A stretch of DNA of 64,000 nt from Dendrophyllia cribrosa (GCA_024195265.1 JAJLRJ010000014.1:23065009-23129008); one strand, 5' to 3'; shown: positions 36,501 to 50,154, numbered from the stretch's first letter. Numbers and translations: made by a program. Notes: generated by a model from the sequence alone, not told the origin.

Positions 36501-38318
36501 TGAGACTCAAGTTAAATATTACAAGTTTAATTAAATGTTGAAGTATTTAAAACATGGTACCGTCCTTACACCTTAATTAAATATCAGTGTTGTATAACAT
36601 CTAAGCGACGTTTCCTTGTAATATTCCCATAGTCCCAAAGCAAACCGATCTCTCCTTCAGTTTCTATCATTTCGGCTGGTCATTCAAATATAAGAAAGCG
36701 ATCGAGACTAAAATTATAACAAAAATTTAGTATCAACTTCAAATTATTATTTTGAGTGTATTAAGTAAATAGTACTCTCTTTACAGCTTCATTCATTCAA
36801 TACCCTTCTATATATATATCTCATGGGATATGCCCCAGTGGAGGCGGGGGGCGGGAGAGGGGGGTAGGGGGGTTAGAAGAATAACCGGATATATATAAAG
36901 TGACTAGGAGATACAAAATAACCTTTCGTGTTTAAAGAGGTTAGTTAGATGTAGATACTATTTGCAACATTGGAGAGTACTGAAAAGGCATGTGATTTTA
37001 GGGGTTATTATATAAGTATATATGGCTTTCTCACTTTTAAATCCAAGTACAGCCACCACCCTTGCTTCAGGTTGAAGCATTGTTAAGAGGTTGTCTCCCT
37101 AAAAACCAGCTAATGATTTTGGTTTAAAAATATAAATTTCTCTGATATGGGGTTATTCAAAAGCCTTCGCCTTAGCAGTCATAAAAATACAATTGGTTTG
37201 ATCCAAAATAATATATATTTTTTTACGATTCATTTAATTTTCACCTGGTGGTACTAGTTTTATGCCGTTGAGACCCGAATAAATCACAAACATTGCCATT
37301 GCTGTTAAAAAATAACAATTCACTCGAGAGATTCAATTATTTTTTCAATCTACAGATACTTCATTGTAGTTTGCTCAGCTATATCTATAGGCAGAATAAA
37401 ATAGTTTACACGAACGAATGACTCCCAGTAAAGGATTCGCAGGGATACAGCGTCTCCACGCGAAATTGTAGACGAGTGTTAGTTTAAATGAGCGAAAGAG
37501 ACAAACTTTCACCTGATCCAGCGTTGGAATGACTACGTTTCCCTTCTTCAGGTTGAAACAAATTTACAATAAAAAGTTAAAAATCTTAGTAAAATAAATT
37601 TATGCTAAAACTAGTGACAAAAATGTAAATATATTTATGTACAGTAATGACACAAAGGTACTTGCTAAAAGTTATGTAATGACGAATGAGCGCTAACTAG
37701 ACGCTAACTAAACTCAGTGAAAACCCATTTGCCACAACCAGCTAATTAGCTGTTGTAACAAATGCGATTCTTCGAGTAGAATTCGCGTCTTTTGTTAAGA
37801 CCATGCGGAGTCAAGGTAAACAATTGTGAAGTCCAATGAGCTTCTCTAAGAATTACTAGAGATGAGTGGCATTTCTATGGTTCATGATTTTTCCGATAAC
37901 AATGAAATTGATTTGTGAAATTTCATGTTTGGTACAATTATACAGTAGTGGATCGCTAGCTCGCACGTTTTGTTGTTGTTGATCATCGAAGATTTATGGT
38001 TATACGAAACCTTGCTTTGAATTCTGTAGACTGTGTAGAACCAACATACTGCAAATTGCACTTGGCACAAGATGGGTTCATTATCACTGACATTTATGCC
38101 ACGATTAAACCTACAGATAGTCATCTTTATTTGCCCTTTTCCAGTTCGCACCCTTTGCATTGTAAAAGGTCCATTCTTTTCAGCGCCCTACCAGTACCAA
38201 GAAAATATACATTTCTAGTCACCGAGTAGCCACATTGATTTTACTTTAGTTACTTTGTTTGGAGAAACCATCCAGAAGCGTTTGTATTGTAATGTTTTTT
38301 CCTCCTTGCTTGTTACAG

Positions 38319-38357
38319 CAGCAGAGACGGATGATGATGGGACGTCGCCAGTATTTC
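38319..38357 (+). CDS. Candidate 39-nt micro-exon in copy B (hypothetical)
   Basis: Acceptor TTCCTCCTTGCTTGTTACAG and donor GTAAGTAG bracket a 39-nt symmetric segment. In the phase left by 33510-33591 it reads AAETDDDGTSPVF. Strong splice sites on both sides are the main support. Confidence 0.3.
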
Positions 38358-39692
38358 GTAAGTAGTCTGTCATTGTTCATTCTATTTAACCCTTTAAGCC
38401 CTAATATCAAAATTTAAATTCTCATTTCTTGTCCCTATACAATTCCTATAGAAGTAGTGGGGAGAAATTGTGTGGATATCAAGAGAATTCATCTTGTATG
38501 ATCATGTCCTTAAGAGCGGATGTCTGTAAATATCGAGAATCCGACGACAGAGGCAGAATTTCGAATTTCTTTTTATTTTACCAAAAGAACCTATTTAGTG
38601 ACCTATTTTCGAAAATGGGTTTAAAAGGTTCGATTTCATTTTACTTTTTTCAAAATTTCCATAAGTCGAAATTTAGCCTTTTGAGTCCGCGGGTGCTTTC
38701 ATGGACCATTGAATTTTGGCCATTTTGGACCATTTTCAACACGCTCCTGTTATCGTAACATTCGGCGTCCTACAATGCCTTTTACACAGTGAATAAAACA
38801 TCTTTTTAGCTTTCTTTTGCAATAAAATTTTGTCGGAAATGTTAAGTTTAAAAGTCATCTTGGTTTTGTACAAAACACCTATCTTCGCCACGTAAACAAG
38901 AAGGCAAATTTAAGCAAACTTCGAATTAGTAAAATGCGGTCTGGTACATGAGTTTTAGGCAAAAACACAACACTACATTATAGCTGAATTTGTCTTTTAT
39001 TTATTCTGAAATTATTTTTGGTGGCCCGTGAATACAGCGCCACTGAGAGATTTATCCGTGAAGGCTATTTTTAGCTTGATACCAACTTCGCATTCGATTT
39101 AATTGAATTTTAAGCGCTGGAATGACGGCGAGCTTAAGAACGAAACAGCGAAATTGGTCCTTAAACAGGTCTTTAAAGCTTTGAAAACAACATTTACATG
39201 TTTTAAGCTATAATATTCAAAGACATATGATTTTTATCTAGGACGCATTCACGGCGTTAAAATATAAGCTATATATCATATGTATCATTGATCGACTTTG
39301 TTGCCGACGTATCAAAATACGGCATAATTAATTAAGTCTTTGCCGGAACGGCTCAAGGAATGTTAAAGTTAGCTTGTCTCGCCTTTTCCTTGTTGTAAGC
39401 AGCAGAAATACAAGGAGTCTTACATAGATATCTAACCAAAACCATGGCTTGCTTGACATTACAGCATTTGATATTCGCAAAATGTTGTTACAGACGTTTC
39501 ATTATTTACACACAGTGTACTCACATAAAAATATCCGATGACTTCCAATCCAAATGTCGCAGACATAAATGTACGAGAAAACATTTAGGACAGAAAAATA
39601 TAGTCACATCTTGCCGTCTATTTAGTTGTATTAAGCGATACAAAAGGAACCATCAGTCGTAAATAACGAGGTCAGTGAAAGGTCATAAAATG

Positions 39693-39846
39693 AGGCGGTA
39701 CGCACCTCTCGGAACGCCTCACAAGATTGGCTAAGAAAACAATAGAACAAACAACAGAACAATGGACCCTAGACCTAAAAACAATACAAGTGCGTGATAA
39801 CCAGGTCCAATGAAATTAGAGGTTCTGAAGAGGTGCGTGGCTACTG
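39693..39846. mobile_element. 154-bp insertion with 8-bp target duplication, unique to copy B
   Basis: Flanked by CATAAAAT at 39685-39692 and 39847-39854. Copy C (near 50080) and inverted copy D (near 54570) both have a single CATAAAAT and no insert. The ends are imperfect inverted repeats sharing ACGCACCTCT. An 8-bp duplication fits hAT-type elements. Confidence 0.88.
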
Positions 39847-39928
39847 CATAAAATAATTGGTTGCGTGACCTAGTCACGTTCACATGCACTCCCAGTGGAC
39901 CGGGAGAGATTATTTATTAAGCGAAAAA

Positions 39929-41758
39929 AGCTAATGATGCGGGCCGCAGGAAGGCGTAATTGCATTTGACTCCCACAACCCCTGAATCAAACTGAAAGAA
40001 CTGATTCAATACTACAAACTTGTCATTTTTCCGGTGGGTAACCCTGTCCGTCGCTACCATTGCCATGCTAGATGCGTACTTTCTAACAGCATACCGTAAA
40101 ATACCGGTTATAGCTAAGGGGTTTTCAGTTAGCTTTCAAGGGGGAAGGTGTATTATATCCGGGGGGCTTATAAGCGGAATAAAAAAAAACCGTTTCAGAA
40201 TGAGATAATATGAAATAAGCTGAGACTAACACACAGCATTATCAGACTTATCAAAATACGTTTTTCCCTTCATTTCAATATTGCTCTGCACTATACAAAC
40301 CGTATACGTTCCTAACTTTTTTTTGAAATGGTACAGTGTTCTGTTAAAATGTTTACATCAAGGAAATAAAGAAAAGAAGAGGCGGACTAATATCCAGAGG
40401 GGCTTAAAAGCGGAATATTATTATTGTTTGCAGGCGGATGGACCTACAAGTGTGGGTAGGGGTGGGAGAGGAGCGGGGGGGGGGGGGGGGGGGGGGTTAT
40501 AACCGGCATTTCACGGTATTCAAGTAAGGCAGTGTAAGGCGCTTCCTCCTCAATTCTGGAACTGTTACTGCCAAATTTAAGGCCTAATTCCTTGCCATGG
40601 CTGATAGTTTGGCTGACGTCGGGTATCCAGCTCACAGTATTTGGTGATTCCAGCGCCTTCCACAGATCAGGGGCATTTTTCTGTTAAAACTTCTCTTAAC
40701 ACTAACGTCGCAATTTCAAACATTTTCTGAAGATAACGTGGTCGTGTCCTTTCACTGATTCAGGAACCGATTACCTTGACTGATTTTATTTCATTCAAGC
40801 CACAGTACTCCAACTGGTTGAATTCCGTCAATACTGCAGCAACCTGATTGGCTGGAGTTTATACTCCACTGTCAGAAGAATCTTGAAAGGTTTCATCATT
40901 AGCTTTCTGAGTGGGTCGGTTGCACGCTTATTTCCGGTTTCACACTTAGTTGTGGTTGCACGATGATTTCAGACCATTTCAGGCTGGGATTTAAATTATT
41001 ATTGAATGCTCAGTTACGTGGTTGCATTGGAGAGCGGGCAACTCTTTTTCTTCGCTAGTTTTTGAATGTGCCTTCTTTTCGATTCTTTCGTCCTTTCAAT
41101 CTCAAAAAAAAATTCCACCCGAAAAGCCTTCCACTGCCTTACTTGAATAACGTGAAATGCCGGTTATAACCCACCAACCCCAACCCCCCCCCCCCCCCCA
41201 CCCCCCACTTGCAAACAAAAATAATATTCCGGTTAAAAGCCACCCCTCCCGAATATTAGCCCTTCCCTTCTTTTATTTTTTTTCTTTATTTCCATGATAT
41301 AAACATGTTAACCAGAACACTTTTCCATTTCAAATAAAAAAGTTAGGAAGTATAGTGCAGAGCAATATTGAAATGAAGTGAAAAAACGTATTTTGATAAG
41401 TCTGATAATGCTGTGTGTTAGTCTCAGCTTATTTCATATTATCTCATTCTGAAACGGTTTTTTATGCCGCTTATAAGTTATAAGCCCCCCGGATATAATA
41501 CCCCCCCCCCCCCCCCCCCCCCCCCCCCTGAAAGCTAACTGAAAACCCCCTTGGTATAACCGGTATTTTACGGTATGCTGTTAGAAAGTACGCATCTAGC
41601 ATGGCAATGGTAGCGACGGACAGGAGTACCCCACGGGAAAAATGACAAGTTTGTAGAATTGAATCTGTTCTTTCAGTTTCGGCTTTTATTTTTTGTTTGA
41701 TTCAGGGGTTGTGGGAGTCAAATGCAATTAAGCCTTCCTGCGGCCCGCATCATTAGCT
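39929..41758. mobile_element. 1.83-kb foldback element (type 2), copy B
   Basis: AGCTAATGATGCGGGCCGCA at the left is mirrored at the right end. The arms (about 39929-40535 and 41130-41758) enclose a loop of about 0.6 kb. Each arm carries one or more long G or C runs at matching places (about 40476-40497, 41182-41200, 41500-41528). No coding frame. Confidence 0.88.
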
Positions 41759-42381
41759 TAGCTGTGGGAGCGTATACTTGGGCGTCGTTGTATTAGGCAT
41801 ATTGGAGAATAATTGTCTTGGGAATCTGCATGCACGTTATTTCACGGTTTGATGATAGGGAGTATTCGGATAGTGTGAGCAGTCTAACAAAGAAGCGCGT
41901 TAACCGTCTAAAACAAGAAGACACAGTACACTTAGCGTGCAATTAAGGTTAAGATAATTCAAAAAGGAACTTTAAAAACAAGCACGACGGCAAAAACGTT
42001 TCAGGACTTTCAGTAATTTGTCTAATGTTTGGGAGTTAAATTCGCAAGAAAGGAGTTCATGTTCAGACAGAGAAAGGAAACCTTGAATTTGGTCATATGA
42101 ATTTACCATAGTGTGTAACGCACGTGCAGAGCCGTTGTTTTTTCCACGTTCTCGTTGCCGTTGACGAAAAGCCTTGGTAAATTGATTTTACCTACAGGTT
42201 AATTGATTTTACCTAGGTGAATCAAATTTACCTCGGTAAAAGTGCTTCGTGTAACCGCGGCTAATTTGACATCTGATCAGATTAGCTTACTCTCTAGGGG
42301 TTTGAAATGTATTTATACGCCTGTCGAAAATAAAGAACACGTCATACCACAGGCAGCCCAAGCGTAGTGTGCGCCACATCA

Positions 42382-42555
42382 AATAGACCATTTTCGATAT
42401 ATTAAAATTCATACTTGGCTCCGAGGCTTGGGGGAATAAAACAAAACAAATCACATTGAGGTTCAGCGTTGAATATAATTATTCATTTCTTTGGTTTTAT
42501 TCCCCCAAGCCTCGGAGCCAAGTATGAATTTTAATAGTATCGAAAATGGTCTATT
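42382..42555. repeat. Palindromic MITE, copy C
   Basis: Counterpart of 21330-21496 with small indels. Confidence 0.85.
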
Positions 42556-42654
42556 ACAGATTCGAAGCCAGTACATAGTAATAAAATATAGGTAATAATA
42601 CAATTTGTTACGGATCGAGAAGCGATAGATAAATCGATAATATTACACCATAAA

Positions 42655-42782
42655 CTAGATAGATAGATAGATAGATAATCTTTATTTAAACACGGTAAAA
42701 ATTCGTCAGCTAAAAATCATTATAATACTAACACAAAGCAATAAACTAATATTAAAAAATATCTATATATGAAGAATTTAAT
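42655..42782 (-). mobile_element. Non-LTR retroelement 3' end with (TAGA)n tail, copy C only
   Basis: On the minus strand it ends TTTTTACCGTGTTTAAATAA, AGATTATC and then a TCTA tract. It replaces about 27 bp present in copies A and B. The same TTTACCGTGTNTAAATAAAG tail ends insertions near 56545 (ATTG repeats) and 58690 (TCCTA repeats). Confidence 0.65.
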
Positions 42783-43062
42783 GTGTGTCCTGACCGGTTT
42801 TTAAAAATGCATTTTTTACCACTTTTGTCACCGCGCGCCACAGTGAACAGCCCAGCCTACAAACTATTACAATTATTATTAAAGTGACAATCATTGCCAC
42901 GAATGGGTTTTATCCTGATCCCCTAATCCGCCAGAAGCTCGGGCACGTCGATTCAAAGCTAATATTAATTAATGAGTAATTTCAACTTTGGGATCTCCGC
43001 TGTTGTTCTTTATCCATACATGTAGACATACAGCTCAGCCACAAAACTTGGCGTTTGATTCC

Positions 43063-43083
43063 GGGGGGGGGGGGGGGGGGGGG
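43063..43083 (+). repeat. Poly-G tract replacing the poly-G/poly-C element
   Basis: About 21 consecutive G at the place where copies A and B hold a 445-bp element. Confidence 0.9.
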
Positions 43084-43725
43084 CATTTGATATGTATTTT
43101 GCCGAATTTAATTTTGTCTGCCATCGACAAAAGTAGTGTCGTTTTATACTGCGTCTTATAAATTTGATTTTGCTGTCGGTATAGGGCACTCGTCTTTATT
43201 TTCTTGTCGTTTTCTTCTATAATCAAGAAAATAACAAATGAATCTATTTTTGTAACCGATACATATTCTAGTCATGCTTTGAAATCACGTCACACTGGAT
43301 GTATATTGCTGCGAGCAAAATACAAAATGTATGAAATGGAAACAGTTTTCCGTGTTTCCATAAAGTTATGGAAGTTTGAGAGAACGACAAACAGCTATAG
43401 AAACACGAGCGGAAGGCTATTTTGAAATCTTTTGTTCACATTTCTTAAAAGGATCCCGCTGAAATATCGTGTAAGAAAAATCGCCACAAGTGATGAACGC
43501 AACGAAATATTAACTAAAAATACAAAATAACGACTAAAAGAGTGAAAATTCCACAAGAATGGAAACTTTGTTGTCTTGACTGCCTGTATGTAATACAAAA
43601 TTTTGGAACTGTAATCTATTTCAATCATTGTAATCCTGCACATTTTCTCAAAACTACTGTGTTTGATTGCTCTATAGAATCTCTTTATTCTTTTTATTTG
43701 TCCCTTTAACTGAAGATATTCAAAA

Positions 43726-43761
43726 GCTGATCTTTCGAGCGCTTTAGCCCTTCGTCAGAGC
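43726..43761 (-). ncRNA. Hammerhead-ribozyme-like motif, type b, copy C
   Basis: Identical in core and stems to 22977-23012, although the surrounding sequence of copy C has many differences. Confidence 0.5.
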
Positions 43762-43912
43762 GAATCGAGTCTTTTACGCTGGTCAATTTACCATATCAAC
43801 TCAGAGGAGGAGTAATTTCATGTTTCTACAGAGCCGGGTGGATGACGTAAGTGCGTGGTGTGATTTGTCTTTAGGCGAGAAAAAATAGAAACTGGCGATC
43901 ACTTTACGCTGC

Positions 43913-43993
43913 ATGATCTCTATTTATTTTGGGTTGTCCTGAAGCGTCCAAAGATCGTGACTCATTCACTGCCAATCATTCTGGGGATAACAG
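43913..43993 (+). pseudogene. Frameshifted candidate signal-peptide exon, copy C
   Basis: Counterpart of 23164-23245 with one G missing from the TTTTGGGG run, which breaks the frame; the GTAAGT donor is kept. Confidence 0.3.
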
Positions 43994-46900
43994 GTAAGTC
44001 TATTTACTTTTTGTTCTCTGCATTTTGGCATAAGGGTACCACATTTTACATGCATGCAATCTATTTTACCAAAGAACAATTTTTAAAATCAATACACCGC
44101 CCTTCGCTATCAAACTACTAGTTTTTATATGCAATGTTATTCGTGTTTATAGAGCTTTTTTATACAACCCAGCTAAAACGTCACTTTGAAGCGTTCGGTG
44201 CGCCGGTTTATTAGACGTCGCTTTAAAGAAAGTGTGAAAGTTTGGAGTTCACCAAGACAAACAAAGAGGCAAACTCATAAAGAGACATTGTCCCGGCTGA
44301 AATATCGTGTTTTCATGATTATGGCCATGAGCTTAGTTTAAGCTTACTTTATTATCTTGAAATTGGAAGAAACCATCACTAAAAGTGATAGAAGCAAAGA
44401 AATATGAACTAAACAGACAAAATAACGGCTAGAAAAGTCAAACTTTCACAAGAATGGCAAGTTTGATTTATTGACAGGTGGTCAATAAATAATGGTAATA
44501 GGACTGAGTGGAGTCCAATTCGGTCTGTAATCATACGAGTGATTAACAAAATCGGACGACCGCGAAGCGGGAGTCCGATTTGTTTAATTACGAGTATGGT
44601 TACAGACAGAATTGGACGACACGAAGTCCTGTTACCAATTAATCATAAATAACAAAATTTGAGGATAAAACGTTAAATGGTTACACGTTTTGGTGATTAA
44701 AAAATAACAATTGCGTGTTTTTGACCGAGATGCACGCAAGGAAAAAGGATAGCGCGCGCAAATGACGCGAACTGACCAATTACATCGTCCAATTACAAGC
44801 ATGACGCGTAAACTGTCCTATTAATGCTCTAATCGGGCCTGCTGATAACCAATCAGATTCGAGAATTTTGTTACAGTTTTGATTAATCAAAGTTTCATGA
44901 ACTGTAATCCACTTCAATCCCTTGCAATCCTGCACTTTATCTCCAAACCACTGCTTTTGTTTTGGTCAGTATAATCTTTTTACCCAACTATTTTGGATTT
45001 TAGTGGCATTTGGCGATACAACGCTAAGTGAAATTTTGCTTATGATTTCGCCTTTTCTTTAACACTGGCAGAAAGATGATTTTAGTTTCGACATTTCTTC
45101 TACCAAAAATCAGCTTTCGCTATTGCGTATTATCCGCTTACTAATTTTATAAATAAAACTATATAATTTGAAAAGCTGCATTGAATGGCGAATTTTCAAG
45201 AAGACAAATTTACCTACTTGTCAACAGAATTGATTTTCGGGTCTTTGTCAACAGCTAAAGAGCCACAAATTCGACTTGTGAAAGAGGAATAATCAATAAA
45301 TCATCGGGCGTTTTCGTTTTCCGTTGTATTTTATTTACGAAGGAAAATTTCATAATTTTTACAAATACGGCGATTTCAAGAGTGGACGCCGGTTTTAGGC
45401 ACACGTACTGTAGTGTTTGGGAGACAAATGTTTAATACTTTCCGTTTAAAATCCCGTTGCAACGAATCTTCAAGGTATGCTAGAGGTTGTCTTAAATGGA
45501 CGAGCCTATAAAGCATATTTAACCGAGCAGTGCCAAATTTGACTTGGTTTAACCTTTCAGGGAATTTAAATAAAAAGTTGCAGGAAAATAAAGACCTTAC
45601 CTTCAAAGGTGAGGGTTTTTATTTGAGGTGAGGTACTAAGAAACGGTCGGCAAAAGTTAGCTTTCCAAAAAATAAACTAGCTGTCTGATGGAAGCATTGT
45701 GTTACATTAAATTGTTGTGGCGTTTTAACTCTCAACCGTGTATTCGTGATTACACGTTGACAGTTTTATTTTTCCTCAAATTTAATTATATAAAACATTA
45801 ATGAAACCCAACTTTTGAAATTGAATTATATCCGACTTGGTGTATTTTTTTTACGTCTTATAAATGTGATTTACTCAGGTATAGGGGACTCGTCTTTTCC
45901 TTTTTCCTTTTTATTTAAGAAAATAATAAATGAATATATTTTTGCAACCGATACTTATTTTATTCATGTTTTAAAACCAAGTCATGCCGCATGTATATTG
46001 CTTCGAGCAAAATACAGAATGTATGAAATGGAAACAGTTTTCCGTGTTTCAATGTAGTTATGGTAACAAGAGGAAGTTTGGAAAAACGACAAACAGCTAG
46101 AGAAACACGAGCCAAAGTCTATTTCGAAATCTTTTGGTCTCCTTTAAAAGAATAAAAACTCTCAGTGATTTATTTCGAGCGCTTTAGCCCTTCGTCAGAG
46201 CGAATCGAGTCGATCCCGTTTATCTTCTCAACTCAGTTGAAGTTGAACTTCCCTGTTTTACTGCACCGATGAAGCACCAGGCCATCCTTATAAGGCTAAT
46301 CTCTTCATTATTTTGAGTCTCCCGAATTCTGTGGTAACAATGTGAAAATACTTTCCATTCCGTTAAGAAAATGAATCAAAAGAAAGGAAGGAAAGAAAAA
46401 TAATAAATCATTTGTTTTTTTTCCACGTGTGAGTGTAACGATAGGTTTTAAGCGTGTTCTGCGATGATAAATCTTTGATGACGCACTGAACTGGATGATA
46501 TTGAACGGTGGTCGAACTGTGAGTTTGGCGGGAAAAAGCTCGGTGAGCACTCAAACTCAGCAGCGTGGCACTGGTCACAAAATACCAGAGGTACACGGTC
46601 GTTGTAACTCGTCGGTAGAAACGAAGAAGAAAAACGATGGGACAGAACTGGAACTCTTCAAGGTTTATTCGTGGTCTTGTTGATACATTAAATTGACATG
46701 TTATATATTTTTTTAAGTTTCTAATCAAGCTAATAATTTTAAGTCATTAATTTAAGTCATCAATAAATGTCAGTGTCATATATACAAGCTATATGATGTT
46801 TCACCTTGTGATACTGTATTCCCATAGTCCTGAAGCAAACATTATCCTTTAGTTTCCATTTGACAGGTCATCAAATATAAAGACGAGATTGAGACTCAAA

Positions 46901-48703
46901 TTAAATATTACAAATTTAATTAAATGTTAAAGTATTTAAAACATGGTACCGTCCTTACACCTTAATTAAATATCAGTGTTGTATAACATCTAAGCGACGT
47001 TTCCTTGTAATGTTCCCATAGTCCCAAAGCAAACCGATCTGTCCTTCAGTTTCTATCATTTCGGCTGGTCATTCAAATATAAGAAAGCGATCGAGACTAA
47101 AATTATAACACAAATTTAGTATCAACTTCAAATTATTATTTTGAGTGTATTAAGTAAATAGTATTCTCTTTACAGCTTCATTCAATACCCTTCTATGTAT
47201 ATATCTCATGGGATATGCCCCAGTGGAGGCGGGGGACGGGAGAGGGGGGTAGGGGGTTAGAAGAATAACCGGATATATATAAAGTGACTAGGAGATACAA
47301 AATAACCTTTCGTGTTTAAAGAGGTTAGTTAGATGTAGATACTATTTGCAACATTGGAGAGTACTGAAAAGGCATGTGATTTTAGGGGTTACTATATAAG
47401 TATATATGGCTTTCTCACTTTTAAATCCAAGTACAGCCACCACCCTTGCTTCAGGTTGAAGCATTGTTAAGAGGTTGTCTCCCTAAAAACCAGCTAATGA
47501 TTTTGGTTTAAAAATATAAATTTCTCTGATATGGGGTTATTCAAAAGCCTTCGCCTTAGCAGTCATAAAAATACAATTGGTTTGATCCAAAATAATATAT
47601 ATTTTTTTACGATTCATTTAATTTTCACCTGGTGGTACTAGTTTTATGCCGTTGAAACCCGAATAAATCACAAACATTGCCATTGCTGTTAAAAAATAAC
47701 AATTCACTCGAGAGATTCAATTATTTTTTCAATCTACAGATACATCATTGTAGTTTGCTCAGCTATATCTATAGGCAGAATAAAATAGTTTACACGAACG
47801 AATGACTCCCAGTAAAGGATTCGCAGGGATACAGCGTCTCCACGCGAAATTGTAGACGAGTGTTAGTTTAAATGAGCGAAAGAGACAAACTTTCACCTGA
47901 TCCAGCGTTGGAATGACTACGTTTCCCTTCTTCAGGTTGAAACAAATTTACAATAAAAAGTTAAAAATCTTAGTAAAATAAATTTTATGCTAAAACTAGT
48001 GACAAAAATGTAAATATATTTATGTACAGTAATGACACAAAGGTACTTGCTAAAAGTTATGTAATGACGAATGAGCGCTAACTAGACGCTAACTAAACTC
48101 AGTGAAAACCCATTTGCCACAACCAGCTAATTAGCTGTTGTAACAAATGCGATTCTTCGAGTAGAATTCGCGTCTTTTGTTAAGACCATGCGGAGTCAAG
48201 GTAAACAATTGTGAAGTCCGATAAGCTTCTCTAAGAATTACTAGAGATGAGTGGCATTTCTATGGTTCATGATTTTTCCGATAACAATGAAATTGATTTG
48301 TGAAATTTCATGTTCGGTACAATTATACAGTAGTGGATCGCTAGCTCGCACGTTTTGTTGTTGTTGATCATCGAAGATTTATGGTTATACGAAACCTTGC
48401 TTTGAATTCTGTAGACTGTGTAGAACCAACATACTGCAAATTGCACTTGGCACAAGATGGGTTCATTATCACTGACATTTATGCCACGATTAAACCTACA
48501 GATAGTCATCTTTATTTGCCCTTTTCCAGTTCGCACCCTTTGCATTGTAAAAGGCCCATTCTTTTCAGCGCCCTACCAGTACCAAGAAAATATACATTTC
48601 TAGTCACCGAGTAGCCACATTGATTTTACTTTAGTTACTTTGTTTGGAGAAACCATCCAGAAGCGTTTGTATTGTAATGTTTTTTCCTCCTTGCTTGTTA
48701 CAG

Positions 48704-48742
48704 CAGCAGAGACGGATGATGATGGGACGTCGCCAGTATTTC
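48704..48742 (+). CDS. Candidate 39-nt micro-exon, copy C (hypothetical)
   Basis: Identical to 38319-38357, including both splice sites. Its upstream partner in this copy is frameshifted. Confidence 0.25.
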
Positions 48743-50154
48743 GTAAGTAGTCTGTCATTGTTCATTCTATTTAACCCTTTAAGCCCTAATATCAAAATTT
48801 AAATTCTCATTTCTTGTCCCTATACAATTCCTATAGAAGTAGTGGGGAGAAATTGTGTGGATATCAAGAGAATTCATCTTGTATGATCATGTCCTTAAGA
48901 GCGGATGTCTGTAAATATCGAGAATCCGACGACAGAGGCAGAATTTCGAATTTCTTTTTATTTTACCAAAAGAACCTATTTAGTGACCTATTTTCGAAAA
49001 TGGGTTTAAAAGGTTCGATTTCATTTTACTTTTTTCAAAATTTCCATAAGTCGAAATTTAGCCTTTTGAGTCCGCGGGTGCTTTCATGGACCATTGAATT
49101 TTGGCCATTTTGGACCATTTTCAACACGCTCCTGTTATCGTAACATTCGGCGTCCTACAATGCCTTTTACACAGTGAATAAAACATCTTTATAGCTTTCT
49201 TTTGCAATAAAATTTTGTCGGAAATGTTAAGTTTAAAAGTCATCTTGGTTTTGTACAAAACACCTATCTTCGCCACGTAAACAAGAAGGCAAATTTAAGC
49301 AAACTTCGAATTAGTAAAATGCGGTCTGGTAGATAAGTTTTAGGCAAAAACACAACACTACATTATAGCTGAATTTGTCTTTTATTTATTCTGAAATTAT
49401 TTTTGGTGGCCCGTGAATACAGCGCCACTGAGAGATTTATCCGTGAAGGCTATTTTTAGCTTGATACCAACTTCGCATTCGATTTAATTGAATTTTAAGC
49501 GCTGGAATGACGGCGAGCTTAAGAACGAAACAGCGAAATTGGTCCTTAAACAGGTCTTTAAAGCTTTGAAAACAACATTTACATGTTTTAAGCTATAATA
49601 TTCAAAGACATATGATTTTTATCTAGGACGCATTCACGGCGTTAAAATATAAGCTATATATAATCATATGTATCATTGATCGACTTTGTTGCCGACGTAT
49701 CAAAATACGGCATAATTAATTAAGTCTTTGCCGGAACGGCTCAAGGAATGTTAAAGTTAGCTTGTCTCGCCTTTTCCTTGTTGTAAGCAGCAGAAATACA
49801 AGGAGTCTTACATAGATATCTAACCAAAACCATGGCTTGCTTGACATTACAGCATTTGATATTCGCAAAATGTTGTTACAGACGTTTCATTATTTACACA
49901 CAGTGTACTCACATAAAAATATCCGATGACTTCCAATCCAAATGTCGCAGACATAAATGTACGAGAAAACATTTAGGACAGAAAAATATAGTCACATCTT
50001 GCCGTCTATTTAGTTGTATTAAGCGATACAAAAGGAACCATCAGTCGTAAATAACGAGGTCAGTGAAAGGTCATAAAATAATTGGTTGCGTGACCTAGTC
50101 ACGTTCACATGCACTCCCAGTGGACCGGGGAGAGATTATTTATTAAGCGAAAAA

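Larger units (their letters stand above)
27289..41940 (+). repeat. Segmental direct repeat, copy B (fullest copy)
   Basis: Matches copy A over its first 9.2 kb and copy C from about 31219 to the end. The A-B match and the B-C match overlap, so B carries the whole ancestral unit of about 14.6 kb. Private features of B include a 154-bp insertion at 39693-39846. No well-supported gene. Confidence 0.95.

Noticed and set aside
16973..41940. Copies A and B as long terminal repeats of a giant retroelement
   Set aside because: The unit has no TG...CA ends, no primer-binding site and no polymerase or capsid coding between copies. Copies abut directly, as in tandem duplication.
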